The position numbers and the translations under genes are program-made. Below the pieces are notes generated by a model. That model saw only the letters and a list, made by a program, of their open reading frames with translations, did no database searches and was not told the DNA's origin. 64,000 bases of DNA from assembly GCA_964030785.1 (NCBI GenBank), contig OZ034975.1:45415569-45479568 (forward strand), read 5' to 3'. Positions 22,409 through 34,669 of this stretch are shown here, piece after piece. This DNA is from Siderastrea siderea (Eukaryota > Cnidaria > Anthozoa > Scleractinia > Rhizangiidae). How positions within the stretch are numbered: the stretch's first letter is position 1; every line of letters starts with the position of its first letter.

Positions 22409-25400
22409 TCAAGTTCCTTTAGAGCCACTTCGTAGTTTATGCCATTGAGTGACGAGCCAGCCTCGCTTTTCCCATAGATAATGATGGCCATATTTCAGAT
22501 ACCACCTGTTAAAGGAATTATGTACAGCAACGAAATAGTATAAGCTTACATAGGAAACCTGGCTGGGAGGAACACAGACCAAAACATGTGACTGCTACTG
22601 AATGGGATTATGTGTTTGTGTGTGTGTGGGGGGGGGGGGGGGGGGGCGAGTGGGAGGGGGGGTATATACTTACGCTCCAAATAAAACTCCTCCTAGATGA
22701 GCTGCGTGGTCGAAAAAATGCCAACGGAAAAGCAATCCAGCCAAATCAAACCCAGCTATGGCCACAAGACCCTGGAAACATATGTGAACAATGTTTAAAT
22801 GGCACTGATCATAGCTTGAAAGTGGCAGAATCACGTAACGGCTTGTTTGAAGCAAATTAATAAAATCAAAGTTAAATGAGCTGTGTAACGGTCATTTTGC
22901 CATTTCTGGTCAAACATGTGCTGAAATCAAGACAATACAGTTTTTGTTCCAACACAAAATGCTCTGAGAACACCAAGACAAAGAAATCAAGTAGCTTCTT
23001 TGAATGGAATATGTTTTTAATTATTTATCCCTTGTGACATAGGAGGAACTTAAAAAAAATTGACCCAGTTTTTTCAAGTTGCAATCCCTTCAATCCTGAC
23101 CATCCCTAGCAACAGACACTTAGCGACAGTTTTAATACATCATTAACAGAGTAATTAAAAAAAAAACCTGCAGTGGGCCCTTAGTTTTAGGTTTAAACTG
23201 ACGCAAATGTATCTTTTGGTTTTTCAAAGCCCCCAGGGCTCGAGACTAACGGTAGCCAACTAGTCACAGACTAGTAAAAAATCCGTTTTGGCTAGTAGGT
23301 CTTGCGCTTTCACTAGCCATTTTGCTAGTGAAATTTTCAAAGCACTAAAGTGCCAGATGGAAGCCAAACTAAATATTGCTTCTGATGATCGGATTCCAAA
23401 AGCAGGTCGAGTGAACAGTAACTATAAACCTTATTCCGTAAAAGGATATCACCATGTTCGTATGGTACTTGTTCTGTCGTCTTAACATTTCTCCCTATTA
23501 AATGTTGTCTCAGTTGGCAACGTTTCTCTGTCATTAGTACGTTCCAACGAAATTAGTCGTCTTAAGAACGTTTCACCATACGTTCATACGAAGTTAGTCT
23601 AGTTTCATACGTTAGTAGGTTTACACAATTCTTATAAGTTTTCTTTCATCAACTTATATCCAATCATTACTGTGTTCGTACAATATTACTTTCTCTTCCT
23701 TTGCAGCGTCTCTCTCTACGTAACGTCGTTCGTATGATATTAGTCTTGTCTTCACAACGTTTCTCCGTACGGAAGTACGTTTGTCGATTTATTAGTCTTG
23801 CGTTCCCAACGTTTCTCCGTACGCCGTTATCACGTTCGCACTTTACTGGTCTTGTTTTCCTGAGGCTTTCAGTGTGTTAGTGCATTCGTACCATACGTCT
23901 TCTCACTTCTCAGCGTTTCTCTGTACGTTAGCATGTTCGCACTTTACTAGTCTTGGTTTCCTAAGGCGTTCAGAGTGTTAGTGCATTCGTACGATACGTC
24001 CACACTTCTCAGCGTTTCTCTGTACGTTAGTATGTTCATACGGTATTAGTCTTGTCTTCTCAACGTTTATCCGTACGTTCGTGCATTATTAGTTGTCTTC
24101 CCTAAGTTTCTCCGTAATTTATTGTCCTACCGTAATAGTCTTGTCCGGTCGGCATTCTTCCGTACGTTCGGCATTCTTCTCCGTTCTTACGGAGTTAGTT
24201 TTGTCTAATGACCGTTTCTCCGTAAGTTGGTAGGTGCGTATTTTATTAACCTCAGTGTCCGTACTTAAATACGCTCATAATTTACTAGTCTTCTCTTGCA
24301 GACATTTTTCCGTACGTGAATTGAGTGCTGTATCAGTCTTGTCTTTCTCCGAACCTTACAACGTTCGTACGATGTTAGTCTCTTCTTCCCAACGTTTCTC
24401 CGTACGATGACAAGCATATATAAGGTTAACCTTTCTTGATATTGGTCATGATAACCGCAACAGAAAAGAGAGGCGTGAATAACATCGTGCCTGCTAATTT
24501 CCCCCGAACGCACGAATACTTTATATTCGTGTAAGGATCTTTAACCATTGGATAAATGGTCAACATTCATGTTCTTCACTCCTTAGATTACAGAGAGGCA
24601 TACTTACAGTACTTATCTCGGCTAAAAATTACACATCTTGAACACAGTGCGAGATTTTGCAAAAAAAACAGTCTGGCTAGTGAAAATTTATCTTGGCTAG
24701 TGAAATCAAACCTCTCACTAGCCACTGGGCTACTAAGCTGAAAAGTTAGTCTCGAGCCCTGGCCCCTTTAAATACCAAATAAAAGCAAGCATGTTTTCAA
24801 CAAAACAAGAAGACAATCAATAAGAGCATGGGGCTCAACTTAAACAAATGCCTAGATTGAGGCAAAAAACCAGTAATGAAACGAATATCAGGCTAAAATA
24901 TTGACAGGTATAATGTAAGGGATTCAAGATCTTCTGCATTTTGAGAAGTCACTTACTGTTGCAGCTGAAAATGTAAAAAAAGGTAAAAACACAAAAGCAA
25001 GTCTTGTATCTGGTTCATTGATGCATACAAGTGACAGAACAGCCAAGAGGGCACCGGACTAAAAAAAAAACAGAAAAATAAAGAATGATTTAAGAAAGCA
25101 TTGCGTACAAATGGCTTGTTTAGTTTTATCATCACATGGCACAGTGAGGTCCCTACAAAATGGTGCCTTAACTGTTTAAGTCCTGATTAAAAAGGAATAT
25201 TCTCCTTACTGTTCTCCATACATTCCTTATGGAACTAGTTAGGAGAATTTGCCTCAATATCAAGACATCTTATCCTTAAAGATCACTTTCTTTATTCTTA
25301 TCACTTGAATGTTTGAACAAGTAGTGATAGTGTAAAGAGAAATTTCATTGTCGTCTCTGTTAGAGCTTAAAGGATAAAGAACCTAGGCAATGTGGAAACA

Positions 25401-28400
25401 CAGTCAGGTCTAGTGTCTACCAATTTTTGGCAATACCTTTGGGGTTAATATCTCAAGGTCAGTAGTTCAGTTGTGGCCTCTACCATTATCTTGTTTGTTT
25501 AGACAAGACACTTTGCTTCATGTTTTTATCTCTATACAAATGTACGAAGATGTAAAAGGAGACAATGTGAGTGACTAGACGAGAAGTAAACAAGATCTTT
25601 GCTCCAAATAACTTACCGCACCTAGGGATGCACCCAGGAAGTGTGAGGTTGCAACTCTGAATGCTGTACTGGCAAAAGAGGCAAAGACACCTAAAAGGAA
25701 AAAAAAGGTAAATGGCTCAAATCAGATCATGTGGGGGTGTGGTGTAGTGGTTAGCACGTTGGACTTCAGATCTGACAGATGATTATTCGAGGCCCAGTCC
25801 CTGCCATTGTGTTGTTTCCTTAGACAAGAAACTTTACCCTACTTGGTCTCTCTCGACCCAGGTGAAGGGGGTAACCCTGCAATGGACTAGAATCCCATCT
25901 GCAGGGGGGGGGGGGGGGGCGGCGGAGGAAGGAATACTCTCAGTTGCTTCATGCTGCAGCCGTGTGCTCCAACCGTGTTACTAAAATCAGATCAGGAGAG
26001 TTCCTTTAACATGCAGAAACTCATACCAGAAACTCATAAGGACTTGAAAACTCCTTACGAGTTTCTGTGCTTATTAACTAGCCTGCAAACAGTTGTTATT
26101 TCTTCAAGGACAGTAGAGGGTGTGAAGAAACCAGATGGGTAAGATGACTTTGTGTTCTCCTCTACTTCTACCCTTCAGGAAAATAACAACGGCTCACAGA
26201 TTATATGAAATTGATGAGAAACTTCTTTGAATAGTTAGACTCAAATGTAACAGTGGTCGTCATTGAGAATTCTTTTTAAACATTAATATTTTTAGGACCC
26301 CACCCTGAACCCAAATGCACACTAGAAAAAAAACTGCAACAGGTATGTATGATATGATTATTACAAACAAACACAATCCCCCATAACTGAAAAGACTGCC
26401 TGTGGTTCCAGGAACACACAGGTGAACCTTGCGAACATAACTTTTCAATGACACTTGACAATTTATAGGACTAACCCAACTTTTGCTGGAGCTGTGCCAT
26501 TATTCTTTGTTAGGTACTAAATGCCTCGTTACCGACTACATACTGCAACAAGAAAAGGTATGTTGGGAGCGGGATTAATTGCTATTCAAATGAACTTACC
26601 TCCAGTAAGATAAAATGCTATAAACTGTTCTTTTCCCAGCAGAGCTACAATAAAAAGGTATGATACCAATCAGTGGTAATCAGGTCCTAAAATTTTACTC
26701 TTCCCTTACACCAGCATGCAAGTCACAATACTTGATCCTTTTATGATTTCTTCCAACTACAATTTCAGGCTGGAGAATTTTAGCCCTCTGGGTATTTTCT
26801 GTGAAATAAAACAGGTGAGGTGGGAGAGGCATCCCTAAATATGTGACTTGGTGCTAAGGAAAACTTGGATTCTGAAATTGGCATGTATAATTGATGGGTA
26901 AACCTTCAACCAGACATTGGACCAGAAAAAGGAAACTGGGTGTCCAAGGGGTCAAGGGGTATGTTTTTTTTTTGTTGTTGTTTGTTTTTTTGTTTTGTAT
27001 TTTTAATTTTATTTTATTTTATAAGAGATTAAGTGAATATTAAACGAATTTTTGCAAAAAGTGGGCGTCCATAGGACACCTGCACACCCTTCTAGCTAAA
27101 ACCTTCCCATACAACTGTAGTGAAACACTAACCCTTTAAGCCCTGACATAAAAATGCATATTCTCCTTACTGTTCTCCTTACATTTCTTGTGGAACTAGA
27201 AAGGAGAATTTGTCTAAATATCAAGACATATCTTGGTTATCATCACTTGAATGTTTGAATAAGTAGTGATAATGTAAAGAGAAATTTCATTTTCGTCACT
27301 GTTAGGGTTTAAAAGGTTAAGGGAAACCAACACTATTGTGCTATGGAAACTGGACAATCACTAAATTATTGTACAAAATAGCCTGGTAAGCCTTTTAGAA
27401 ATGTTTGATGCAAAATTGGCACCATCGTTTAATTAAAAAAAACATTACATGTTTGAAAAACTAATGCTAATTACCTTCTATATGTGGCGCAAAACTCCAC
27501 AGTACAAACATGTTAATACCCAAATGCCAGAAATCCATGTGACTAAATGCACTCGTTAATAACCTTATTGAGGTGCCTGGAAAGGAAAATAATGATCTGA
27601 TTTAAACTCAACCACAATGGCAAAAATAAAGTGATACAGTTCAATTATTAGGAGACAGTTATTTGTAAAAACATTTTCCTAGTGGGAGACCTCTTCCACA
27701 CACTTGTCAGACATTCCAGTCACTTACCTAGTGAGAGAAAGTTGGCAGGCAACTTATGATGGATCAATTAGCTTGATGTAGCCAGTGAATTTTTGCCGCT
27801 ATCATAACTTATCAAGATCCCTTTGATGGGGTTAAGAAACAACATTTAAAAGTATCCACTTATTACAATGGTGGAGTAACTTGTATGCATGAATTTCAGA
27901 CTCTTTGAGACCAAGTTTGCTGTCTGCAAAAAGGACGTTCCTGCAATATTTAGGTGTAACCATGTTGGTAGGAAGAAGTATGATTGTGTATTTATCAGGT
28001 TTTGAACATTCTCATTTACTTTTTCATCCAAAACACAACAGAATTATCTGAGGTAGCTGAAGTGACCATTTAAGTAATTTTGACCAACCTGAGCCTGGAG
28101 ACATTGTAAACCACTTCATCATGAAAGCCTGCATCCTTGGTATTTTCCATAACAAGAATACTGCTGTGTTTAAAAAAATAATCACAGAGGCAGTCTTTGA
28201 ACCTCCAGGTAAGGAATTCCACCATTTATTCAACTGAAATAAAGCAAATCAACACCAGCTATAGTTCAAAATTACAATTAAGGAAATATAAAGCAAACAG
28301 GTGGAAGCTTGCAAGTAGTCTGCACCATGTTGTGTTTTCTTGTTTCTTTAGATATGAAACTGTACATCACGTTGGACTTCAGATCTGAAGGTCGGTGGTT

Positions 28401-29762
28401 TGAGGCCCAGTCACTGCCATCGTGTTGTTTACTAAGACAAACAATTTACCCCAGATTGTCTCCACCCAGGTGTATAAAATGGGTAATGGTGACATACTGC
28501 TGGTGGTAACCCTGTGACGGACTAGCATCCCACCCAGGGGGAGTAGCAATACTCTCAGTTCCCTCATGCTACAGAAACCAAGTTAAGCTCCAGCCATGTG
28601 GGCCTCCTTTACCTTTGCCTTTACCTACATCACATTGCCTCTCGTCACTCAGGTGTATGAATGGGTAACTAGCAGCAAACCATCAGGATAAACTAGCTAA
28701 CAAACTGTGACAACGGACCAGCATCCCATCCAGAGGTTGTTTTAAACACTCCTGGTTGTTTCATAGTTGTAACGAAACTGGCTGAAACTGGAGTAAATTT
28801 CATGCTGCATGAATTGCCTATGGCACAGGTGTGATTTTGTACCTTGCCATTTAACAAGGTTTTTTTAAATTACTCTATTAGTATACATTAAATTATTAAA
28901 TTAGTATACATACCTCATCCCTGATGGTAAATTGTTTAGGGAAGCCAGTACTAGGGAAATATGATTTGTGTCCATGAATGTAAGAAAGTCTAATTCTTTC
29001 ATATTGGAGAATTGTGCATGCTCCAAAACTGATAGCACCTGTCTAGAACCACCAAAACATGAATTAAAATGATAACACTGATTTGAGTTAATTTCATCTA
29101 GGAATTTTATTTCCCAACCTCAGTCCTTTGAACTTACATAATGTTTTGAATTTCTCCCACCCACGGGCAAAGAATCGAGTCCAATCCAAATATTTTCCAA
29201 TACATTTCTTGGGTTGGCCTTGGCATCTACCCCAGCATGGTTAAGCTGGTGACATTAATGCACATTACCGCTAATATCTCTGAGTTTCCCCTTTAGACCT
29301 TTTAGGCCAGAACGGCCAAAATATCGGGACAAAGAGGTTTATTTATTGAAAACAAAATCCCAGATTTAGAATGCGTTTATGCTGTCAGAACCTCGTACCA
29401 TTATTGTGAAACCCAGTGGCCTCATTATCATCCGTAGTTTGCTGACATCCTCCGGGGGTTCAGAGTGCATGTATTTCTTTCCAAGTCTTTTTGTGTGTTG
29501 TATGCGGCCATGACTGTTAAATCGTCTTGGCCTGTTATGTGAAAATACAGTGAAAAAAAGCAGAAAAGCAGAAACTGAAATTTTCTACCAAGCACCCGAC
29601 ATTTATCCTACAACCAGAAATAATCCCTAGTCTGATTCGTCAAAACAGTATAGGGATCATGAATTTTGAAGTACGTTACCTGGGAAAAAACAGTTTAGGA
29701 TAGAATCTTTTCCTGCAAAACTCTTTTGCGGCGGTCCGAGAAAATGCAAACACGGCCGCCAT
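22409..29762 (-). CDS. PARL: PARL, mitochondrial inner-membrane rhomboid protease
   Basis: Complete ten-exon minus-strand gene: 29762-29680, 29531-29399, 29042-28914, 28233-28089, 27576-27475, 26644-26600, 25690-25617, 25058-24957, 22771-22674 and 22505-22409; 335 codons, all phases consistent. The start MAAVFAFSRTAAKEFCRKRF is Arg/Lys-rich and lacks acids near the start, as expected for a mitochondrial presequence. WWNSLPGG, SHMDFWHLGINMFVLWSF, FLGASLGASGA and FFDHAAHLGGVLFG match PARL. By alignment the catalytic serine is S238 (GASGA) and the catalytic histidine H296; their spacing of 58 equals that of human S277/H335. It cleaves membrane-anchored substrates in the inner membrane (in vertebrates PINK1 and PGAM5; shared substrates are inferred). 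The last exon ends WYLKYGHHYLWEKRG...GSKGT. Confidence 0.95.
22612..22660. repeat. TG/G-rich simple repeat beside a PARL exon
   Basis: GTGTGTGTGTG is followed by a run of about twenty G, ending some 25 bases from the splice donor of PARL exon 9 (22673). It is probably variable in length. Confidence 0.8.
23234..24761. mobile_element. 1.5-kb satellite-bearing TIR element (element 1)
   Basis: The ends are perfect 17-bp inverted repeats, CAGGGCTCGAGACTAAC at 23234-23250 and its complement at 24745-24761. Subterminal GGCTAGTGAAA words point inward on both sides. GCCCC flanks both ends and may be a 5-bp target duplication, but low complexity makes this uncertain. The interior (about 23480-24420) is a degenerate tandem repeat of roughly 50 bp with the core ACGTTTCTCCGTACGTTAG, CGTACGATATTAGTCTTGTC. 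No transposase is present, so it is non-autonomous. It sits in the intron between PARL exons 8 and 9. The CAGGG start is typical of hAT ends (inference). Confidence 0.8.
25168..25379 (-). mobile_element. TTAACCC-ended short element, copy 3
   Basis: Same layout as copy 2: TTAACTGTTTAAGTCC at the left, ATTCTCCTTACTGTTCTCCA, TATGGAACTAGTTAGGAGAA, and AGAGCTTAAAGG at the right. It lies in a PARL intron. Confidence 0.75.
25731..25990 (+). mobile_element. tRNA-derived SINE, copy 1
   Basis: Starts with an A-box-like TGGTGTAGTGGTTAGCACG and has a B-box-like ATTCGAGGCCC about 45 bases on. It then runs CTGCCATTGTGTTGTTTCCT, AGACAAGAAACTTTACCC, GTAACCCTGCAATGGACTAG, a G run (25904-25920) and ACTCTCAGTTGCTTCATGCT. 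A second copy at 28371 shares this order. It is intronic in PARL, opposite to the gene. Confidence 0.75.
27128..27320 (-). mobile_element. TTAACCC-ended short element, copy 4
   Basis: CTAACCCTTTAAGCCCTG at the left and GTTAGGGTTTAAAAGGTTAA at the right, with the same interior words as copy 3 (TATTCTCCTTACTGTTCTCC, AAATATCAAGACAT, AAAGAGAAATTTCATTTTCG). Intronic in PARL. Confidence 0.8.
28371..28640 (+). mobile_element. tRNA-derived SINE, copy 2
   Basis: Lacks the first part of the A box but keeps CACGTTGGACTTCAGATCTG, GGTTTGAGGCCCAGTCACTG, CATCGTGTTGTTTACTAAGA, GTAACCCTGTGACGGACTAG and ACTCTCAGTTCCCTCATGCT, in the same order as copy 1. Intronic in PARL. Confidence 0.75.
28641..28800 (+). mobile_element. 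SINE 3'-half fragment, copy 3
   Basis: TCACTCAGGTGTATGAATGG and GACCAGCATCCCATCCAGAGG followed by CACTCCTGGTTGTTTCAT match the 3' half of the adjoining copy. Truncated at the 5' side and placed right behind copy 2. Confidence 0.55.
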
Positions 29763-30164
29763 TTTGAAGTCGTGTCGCTCCAGTCCTTTGCTTTACTCGC
29801 GGCTTGTACCCAATCTCCGCGCGATCTCCGCGCCAGTTCTTGTTCACTGAGCTGATTTATCCAACGTCTTGCTAGCTCTCGGCGGGCGGAGGGTACCCCC
29901 GCCCCCCCGAGAGCTTGCTCGCAGGCTACCGTTTTGCTGATATTAGGGAACTTTAGATTTGAGTACGAGTACGAGACTGACTACGAGTATGAGTTTTCAA
30001 TTCCAGTTTTGCAGGCTTATCACGTCACATTCCAATCTTCCAGGTTATTCCTGAAGCTTCCTTCTTTACTAGTCATGACTAGTAAACAACACGAACGAAG
30101 TGAGGTCTCTGGAAACGTCACTGGTTTGAAATTCAAAAGTCGTACTCGCTGTACAAGCTGCGTG

Positions 30165-30305
30165 GTCCTAACTTTTGAATTTGTTGATGAAATTACCGAG
30201 CAGTACTTTCCTGCTGAACAAGATGATTCGAATGTTTGATTCTGTGTCGAAATCGCCAATTGTGGCAAGTCAAGTGAAAGCTACCAAGCAACGCTTTCCT
30301 CAGTG
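30165..30305 (+). repeat. Diverged 106-bp monomers
   Basis: GTCCTAACTTTTGAATTTGT, GATGAAATTACCGAGCAGTA and CTTTCCTGCTGAACAAGATG match the monomer of 7096-7920 with losses. A second partial copy follows with AAGTGAAAGCTACCAAGCAA. Confidence 0.6.
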
Positions 30306-31084
30306 TAGCTATGATCCCGTTCATTATGAGCTTTGACTATCTCGGTAATGAAGAGTTAATGGAAAATGTCTTGGCATTCTTGCTACATTATCATCCGAAG
30401 AATGAATCGTAGAGTGGGGATGTAATTTTATTCTGTGGGGTAGGTTGGGAGAGTGTGCTATGGGTTTTTACGCAAACGTCATGCAGCTGTTTCTAGGCCA
30501 ATGCTAACACCATGCAATTAAGGTCTTTGCCTAGGAGAAAACGAAAGGAGAATGAATCTCTGACTACCGAGGACGGCTGGCTAACAAAAAGAGAAGACGT
30601 AACCCACAAAAATCGGCTTGGTAAGAAGATCGACTTAACCCGAAACACCCGAAACTGCCTGTTGCTGCACTGGTTCCCTAGTTCAAGAAGTACAGCTATC
30701 TGGTTACTTAGATTGATTTGTGAACTACCTATTTTGCTTTGCAACCAAACTGTACCATGATTTAATTTTGAGGGGGTTTTTTCATCAGCGTTTTCGAGGT
30801 AATCAAAAACAAGAAGTGTTCTTTAATGTTCACCATCTTAATCTCGATTGCAAACTGCCGGTACTGTCTTGAGTGAGCTAAGATCAGGTTTCACGTGTGA
30901 AACAAACTACAGTTGACCACAAGTCAATGTGAACTGACTAGATAACTGTCTTTCCTGGAATGATGAGATGATGCAACATTTTGAGCGAACGATCGATCTT
31001 CTGACCAATTAGATCCCTTATTACATGGCTGGAAAAGCGAGTGGTTGAGATGCAGCAAGTCGACAAGGTCCAACCTCTACATCT

Positions 31085-31170
31085 CTGACAGAGCAAAAGG
31101 ACTAAAGCTCGAAACGTCAACTTTTGATTCTCTTTATGGTGGCCAATTTACCTCATAAAAACTCGGTTAA
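31085..31170 (+). repeat. GCTCGAAACGTC tail repeat, copy 1
   Basis: AAGGACTAAAGCTCGAAACG, TCAACTTTTGATTCTCTTTA, TGGTGGCCAATTTACC. The same word order recurs at 54580-54660 and 60789-60869. It looks like the 3' end of a dispersed retroelement; no coding part is attached. Confidence 0.6.
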
Positions 31171-33156
31171 TATATTGTTTGAAGTTTTTCACCCCAATGA
31201 AATTATAGCGCCACAGTTTCTATAAAAACAAATCATTTTTCTTCTAAGTCTTAAATCGCAAAGGGAAGGGAAAGATGGAGTCAACAATCTCAATACATCA
31301 CCGATTTACTCCCCGGATTCTCGAACCCAGAGCTTAGGTTGGTCATGCGGAAGAGAGTTGAGTTGTATAATGACAAGGTAGAGAATGCTCGCCCACCTTC
31401 ATGTACGATGCGACACAGCTAGTGCACATCCTCACGCGTACGCAAGAGTTATTGTTGATAAACTTCCTTCATATATATAGGCCGAATGAAAACCATTTAA
31501 AAGCGAATTCAAATATTTGTCACCAGACGTCAATGCAACTATTATGTTTTGCGCAAGTAACAAATATTATTGACTTTTTCAGGAGTTTACGCAACAGGAA
31601 GCCATTAGTTAGCGTCTAAGTGGTAAATAATTTGGAAACAGTATGTTTCTAGACAGGGTTAAGTGGCACCTATCGTTTGCGTCATTTTACATTGTCTCAT
31701 CATGTATAAGGTATAGGTATTGGAAAACTCCAGAGGGACTTGCAGTATCGATGTGTCCTCATTTTGTAGGTGGTGGCAAGGCTTGAGATCCAGACGCCCT
31801 GCAATGAGCAACACAACCCAAGAAACCGAGTCCGAAAGCATTTAGGCTTACGGAAAGGATCAATCAAACGCCCATCCATTCTTGTCCCTAGCCAAATTCA
31901 CGACTCTAAGGAATGGGGTTGCTATTTCCTTGGACCGTGGCTGGCCGGTGTCGCAACAGATTTAGCCGGATTATTGACTGTACTTGGCAGTGGAATGCAG
32001 TATTTTTGCCGAATTCCTTCCTACGCGAACAGAAAACCCACTCAGTGCTTTTCTCTAGCCAATCAGATTTGATCGTGAAGCAGGCGCCCTGGCATGTAGC
32101 GTGCCTGTAATTTTGCAGGCGTGTCGTGTAACCTTCCGAATTAATCACGACGCTGCATGTGTGTCGTAAATCTTGGTACCTCTCGAACCTTAGCCATTCT
32201 AACCAAAACAACAACGTGAAAGACCATATTCTTAGTATCGTAAAAGCTTCTGTGGATAGATACAATATTGTTGAGCTTTTAAAATTCCGCGTTGTTTAAA
32301 TGAAGGTTTTCGGCTGTTTTCTCTTCACGCGGCATAAAAGCGCGACAAATCCAATATCCCAAATCCGCTTTTGTTATTGAAGGGAGAGGGGAGATAAAAC
32401 CACAGAGACTAGACAATTAAAAATGCTCTTTTCTGCTTTTCTCTGTGCAGGGGGTAAAAACAGTATAATTGAATCTTAATTGCAAGAAAAGTGTGGTACC
32501 GTTAAACTTAACACTGATCACCGAACGAGGATGATTTGAAAACAAGGTGATTTTTAGGTAGAGTTGTGTTGAACTACTTGAAGTTTTGTACCGATGAGTG
32601 TGATCCTGCAATGAAAAAATAATGTCCTTGTCAACTAAAAGTATAGAGTTATTTTCAGGTTCTTGGTTATCCTGGTCTGAGCGATAGATTGTAATTGAAA
32701 AATAATGTATGTTAAATAAATTTATACGGCAAATCGACATAAGAAAACAAAAGACGGTGGTAACAAAAATGTGTTTTACTCAATAAACTATCAGTCATCG
32801 CAGGCAAAGTAAAATCGCTTTGTTAACTTTATTGTATTTTTTTGCCTTAGAACCTTGCAAGTTAAATTAGAAATCTGATGAGTCTTAACCCATCACAGAG
32901 TCAGACTTTGGGGTCTCGTTTTTCGATATATTACAATAAGAAATTGAATTTGATTTTTTAACACTCTTGAAATTGAAAAGTCTAATACAACCTGGATTTT
33001 CTAAAGTGGACTTTTTGCTACTTAGTACTTATATTTTTACCTCGAAGTAAGGCATATTTATGAATTTAATTGTTTGCGAAATAGCAATTGTCCCCCGCCG
33101 ACTTCGTATTGTCGGCAATGCCTTTAGGCCCTATATTTTAACAGGGACTCTTAAAA

Positions 33157-33513
33157 TTAGCTGGAAATTTGGCTGTAAATTGTTTGTTTATCTGATTTAA
33201 AGCAGACATCGATCATTAGCGCAAATGTGTGGTCGGTTGAGCAGAAAGGGATGTTTTCTTGAACTTTTAAATTTGCGGACTTGCACAAATCGCATCTCAA
33301 ACATTCTGACAAAGAATTTAATCCTTCCCACGACACAACTGAAATCGGAGTAGACAATTTTAAGTTGTTCCTCTTGAAATGAGTTTCCGAGCAAAATGCC
33401 ATGAACGTGCACTTGCAAATCGCACAGCATATTGACAAGACCATGGCAAATTGATAGTCTGGGCACGACAATTCACACCGTATATCTTGTAAAACAAAGA
33501 AGTTTCTAAGCAT
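33157..33513 (-). CDS. Cysteine-rich open frame, unassigned
   Basis: A 118-codon frame on the minus strand with an unusually high number of cysteines, including the clusters CELSC, CCAICKC and CLRCDLC. No signal peptide is evident at the first Met (MLRNFFVLQD). An AG acceptor-like site (TTTTACAAG) lies just before the Cys-rich part, so it could be an internal exon of an unseen gene. I do not recognise a family, and an isolated frame of this length could occur by chance in AT-rich DNA. Confidence 0.2.
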   Translation of the reverse strand: MLRNFFVLQDIRCELSCPDYQFAMVLSICCAICKCTFMAFCSETHFKRNNLKLSTPISVVSWEGLNSLSECLRCDLCKSANLKVQENIPFCSTDHTFALMIDVCFKSDKQTIYSQISS

Positions 33514-34435
33514 AAAACTTTGTTACAAGTTAAACATTTTTTATCTTAAATACATGTTAAAATAACAGCCTTGAAGAATGAGTGGTTCTTGCTTGTACAA
33601 ATGGCTTTTTGGAGCCGAAAAGTTTTCGGGGCTTTCGAGAAACGCACGCCCAGACTCAGTCACTGAAACACGTGAAAGTTAGCATTTGCTTGTGCTTCAA
33701 AAGATAAATTAAATATGTCCCCAATCAAAAACCCGTCATCGTTTTCTCAGAGGGACGGCTAAAATAAGATCAGATTCTTTTGTCCTTGAAATAAAATTAC
33801 ATTAATTATAAGATGCCGCGCCCTCAGGCAACAAGGCAACAAGAGGGACGGCCTTAGATGTGAAGAAATTTTAACCATCTTTTTAGGGTGAATTCTTCAC
33901 TTCCTCGACTTGTGAAAAGGATTTCCTTTAGTTGCCACTGTGGTGTTTTAAAAGGCGGGTACAGGCTATCAGCTGTTATGTTCTATCGACGATCACGTAC
34001 CACGTAAACTTTGTTGTGGGAGGTCTTTGTGAATTTGACCTTTTCGCTTGATACAGGGCAGAACTGTTATTCATTTCAATCTTTGTGATTAAACCGACAA
34101 GATCGTATTTTCGAGTTAACAACGTAATTAGCACACGAACCAGGACATAACGAAACTTCTAGGGTATGCTTTTTATACAACCGATATCATTCAGACATAA
34201 TTCCCACACATACATTTTTTTCCAAAATAACGAGTTTCGTTTCTTCTGATATGCTCCGGTTTTGTTATCTTTACTACCCCAATTTAGAAATCTACAAAAT
34301 TGCCGCACCGGATGTTATGATTATACGCTGGCAATTAAACAGTTATATCACTTTAAATTAGTTATACTTTTTAAGTTTTATAATTTTAGTAAATTTAATT
34401 TAAATTTCTGAGTTTTATAATTTTTGGATTTTTAT

Positions 34436-34641
34436 TGTCAAGAGGACCGATACTCTCTTCGCAACTTCGATACAAGATGCAAGATCAAGGAGATATGCCA
34501 GGACAAATGTAATTAAAAACCGTTTTTTCCACAGAGTAGTAAACAGACGGAACATTCTGCCCTTTGAGGCCCGCGCTGCTTCTAGTGAGGACATTTTTAA
34601 ATCGAAAGTTATAAATTTCTTAATTAACCCCTTTATTTGAT
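34436..34641 (+). pseudogene. 3' relic of a non-LTR retrotransposon (RT C-terminus)
   Basis: An open stretch without its own start encodes ARSRRYARTNVIKNRFF, HRVVNRRNILPFEARA and EDIFKSKVINFL before a stop at 34639-34641. The pattern of basic residues, then FF..RVVN.WN.LP (here RVVNRRNILP), then a short helix ending in F.. is the usual C-terminal end of LINE reverse-transcriptase polyproteins. It is only about 65 codons long, so it is a 5'-truncated copy. It stops 29 bases before the foldback element at 34670. Confidence 0.65.
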
Positions 34642-34669
34642 TTTTCTTTTCTCTTAAGTTATTCAGAGC

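Larger units (their letters stand above)
29763..34429. other. Intergenic region upstream of PARL
   Basis: Starts with the PARL promoter side (GC-richer, about 29763-29830). It holds a CGAGAGCTTGCTCGCAGGCTAC word near 29908 that looks like a transposon edge, a diverged 106-bp monomer pair (about 30165-30300), a GCTCGAAACGTC-type tail (31085-31170) and a cysteine-rich open frame at 33157-33513 (-). The frames at 31770-32072 and 32417-32740 have no supporting signal. Confidence 0.4.

Noticed and set aside
31770..32072. 100-codon plus-strand frame with CCAAT-like words nearby
   Set aside because: Overlaps an equally long minus-strand frame, lacks domain similarity, and codon pattern is not convincing.
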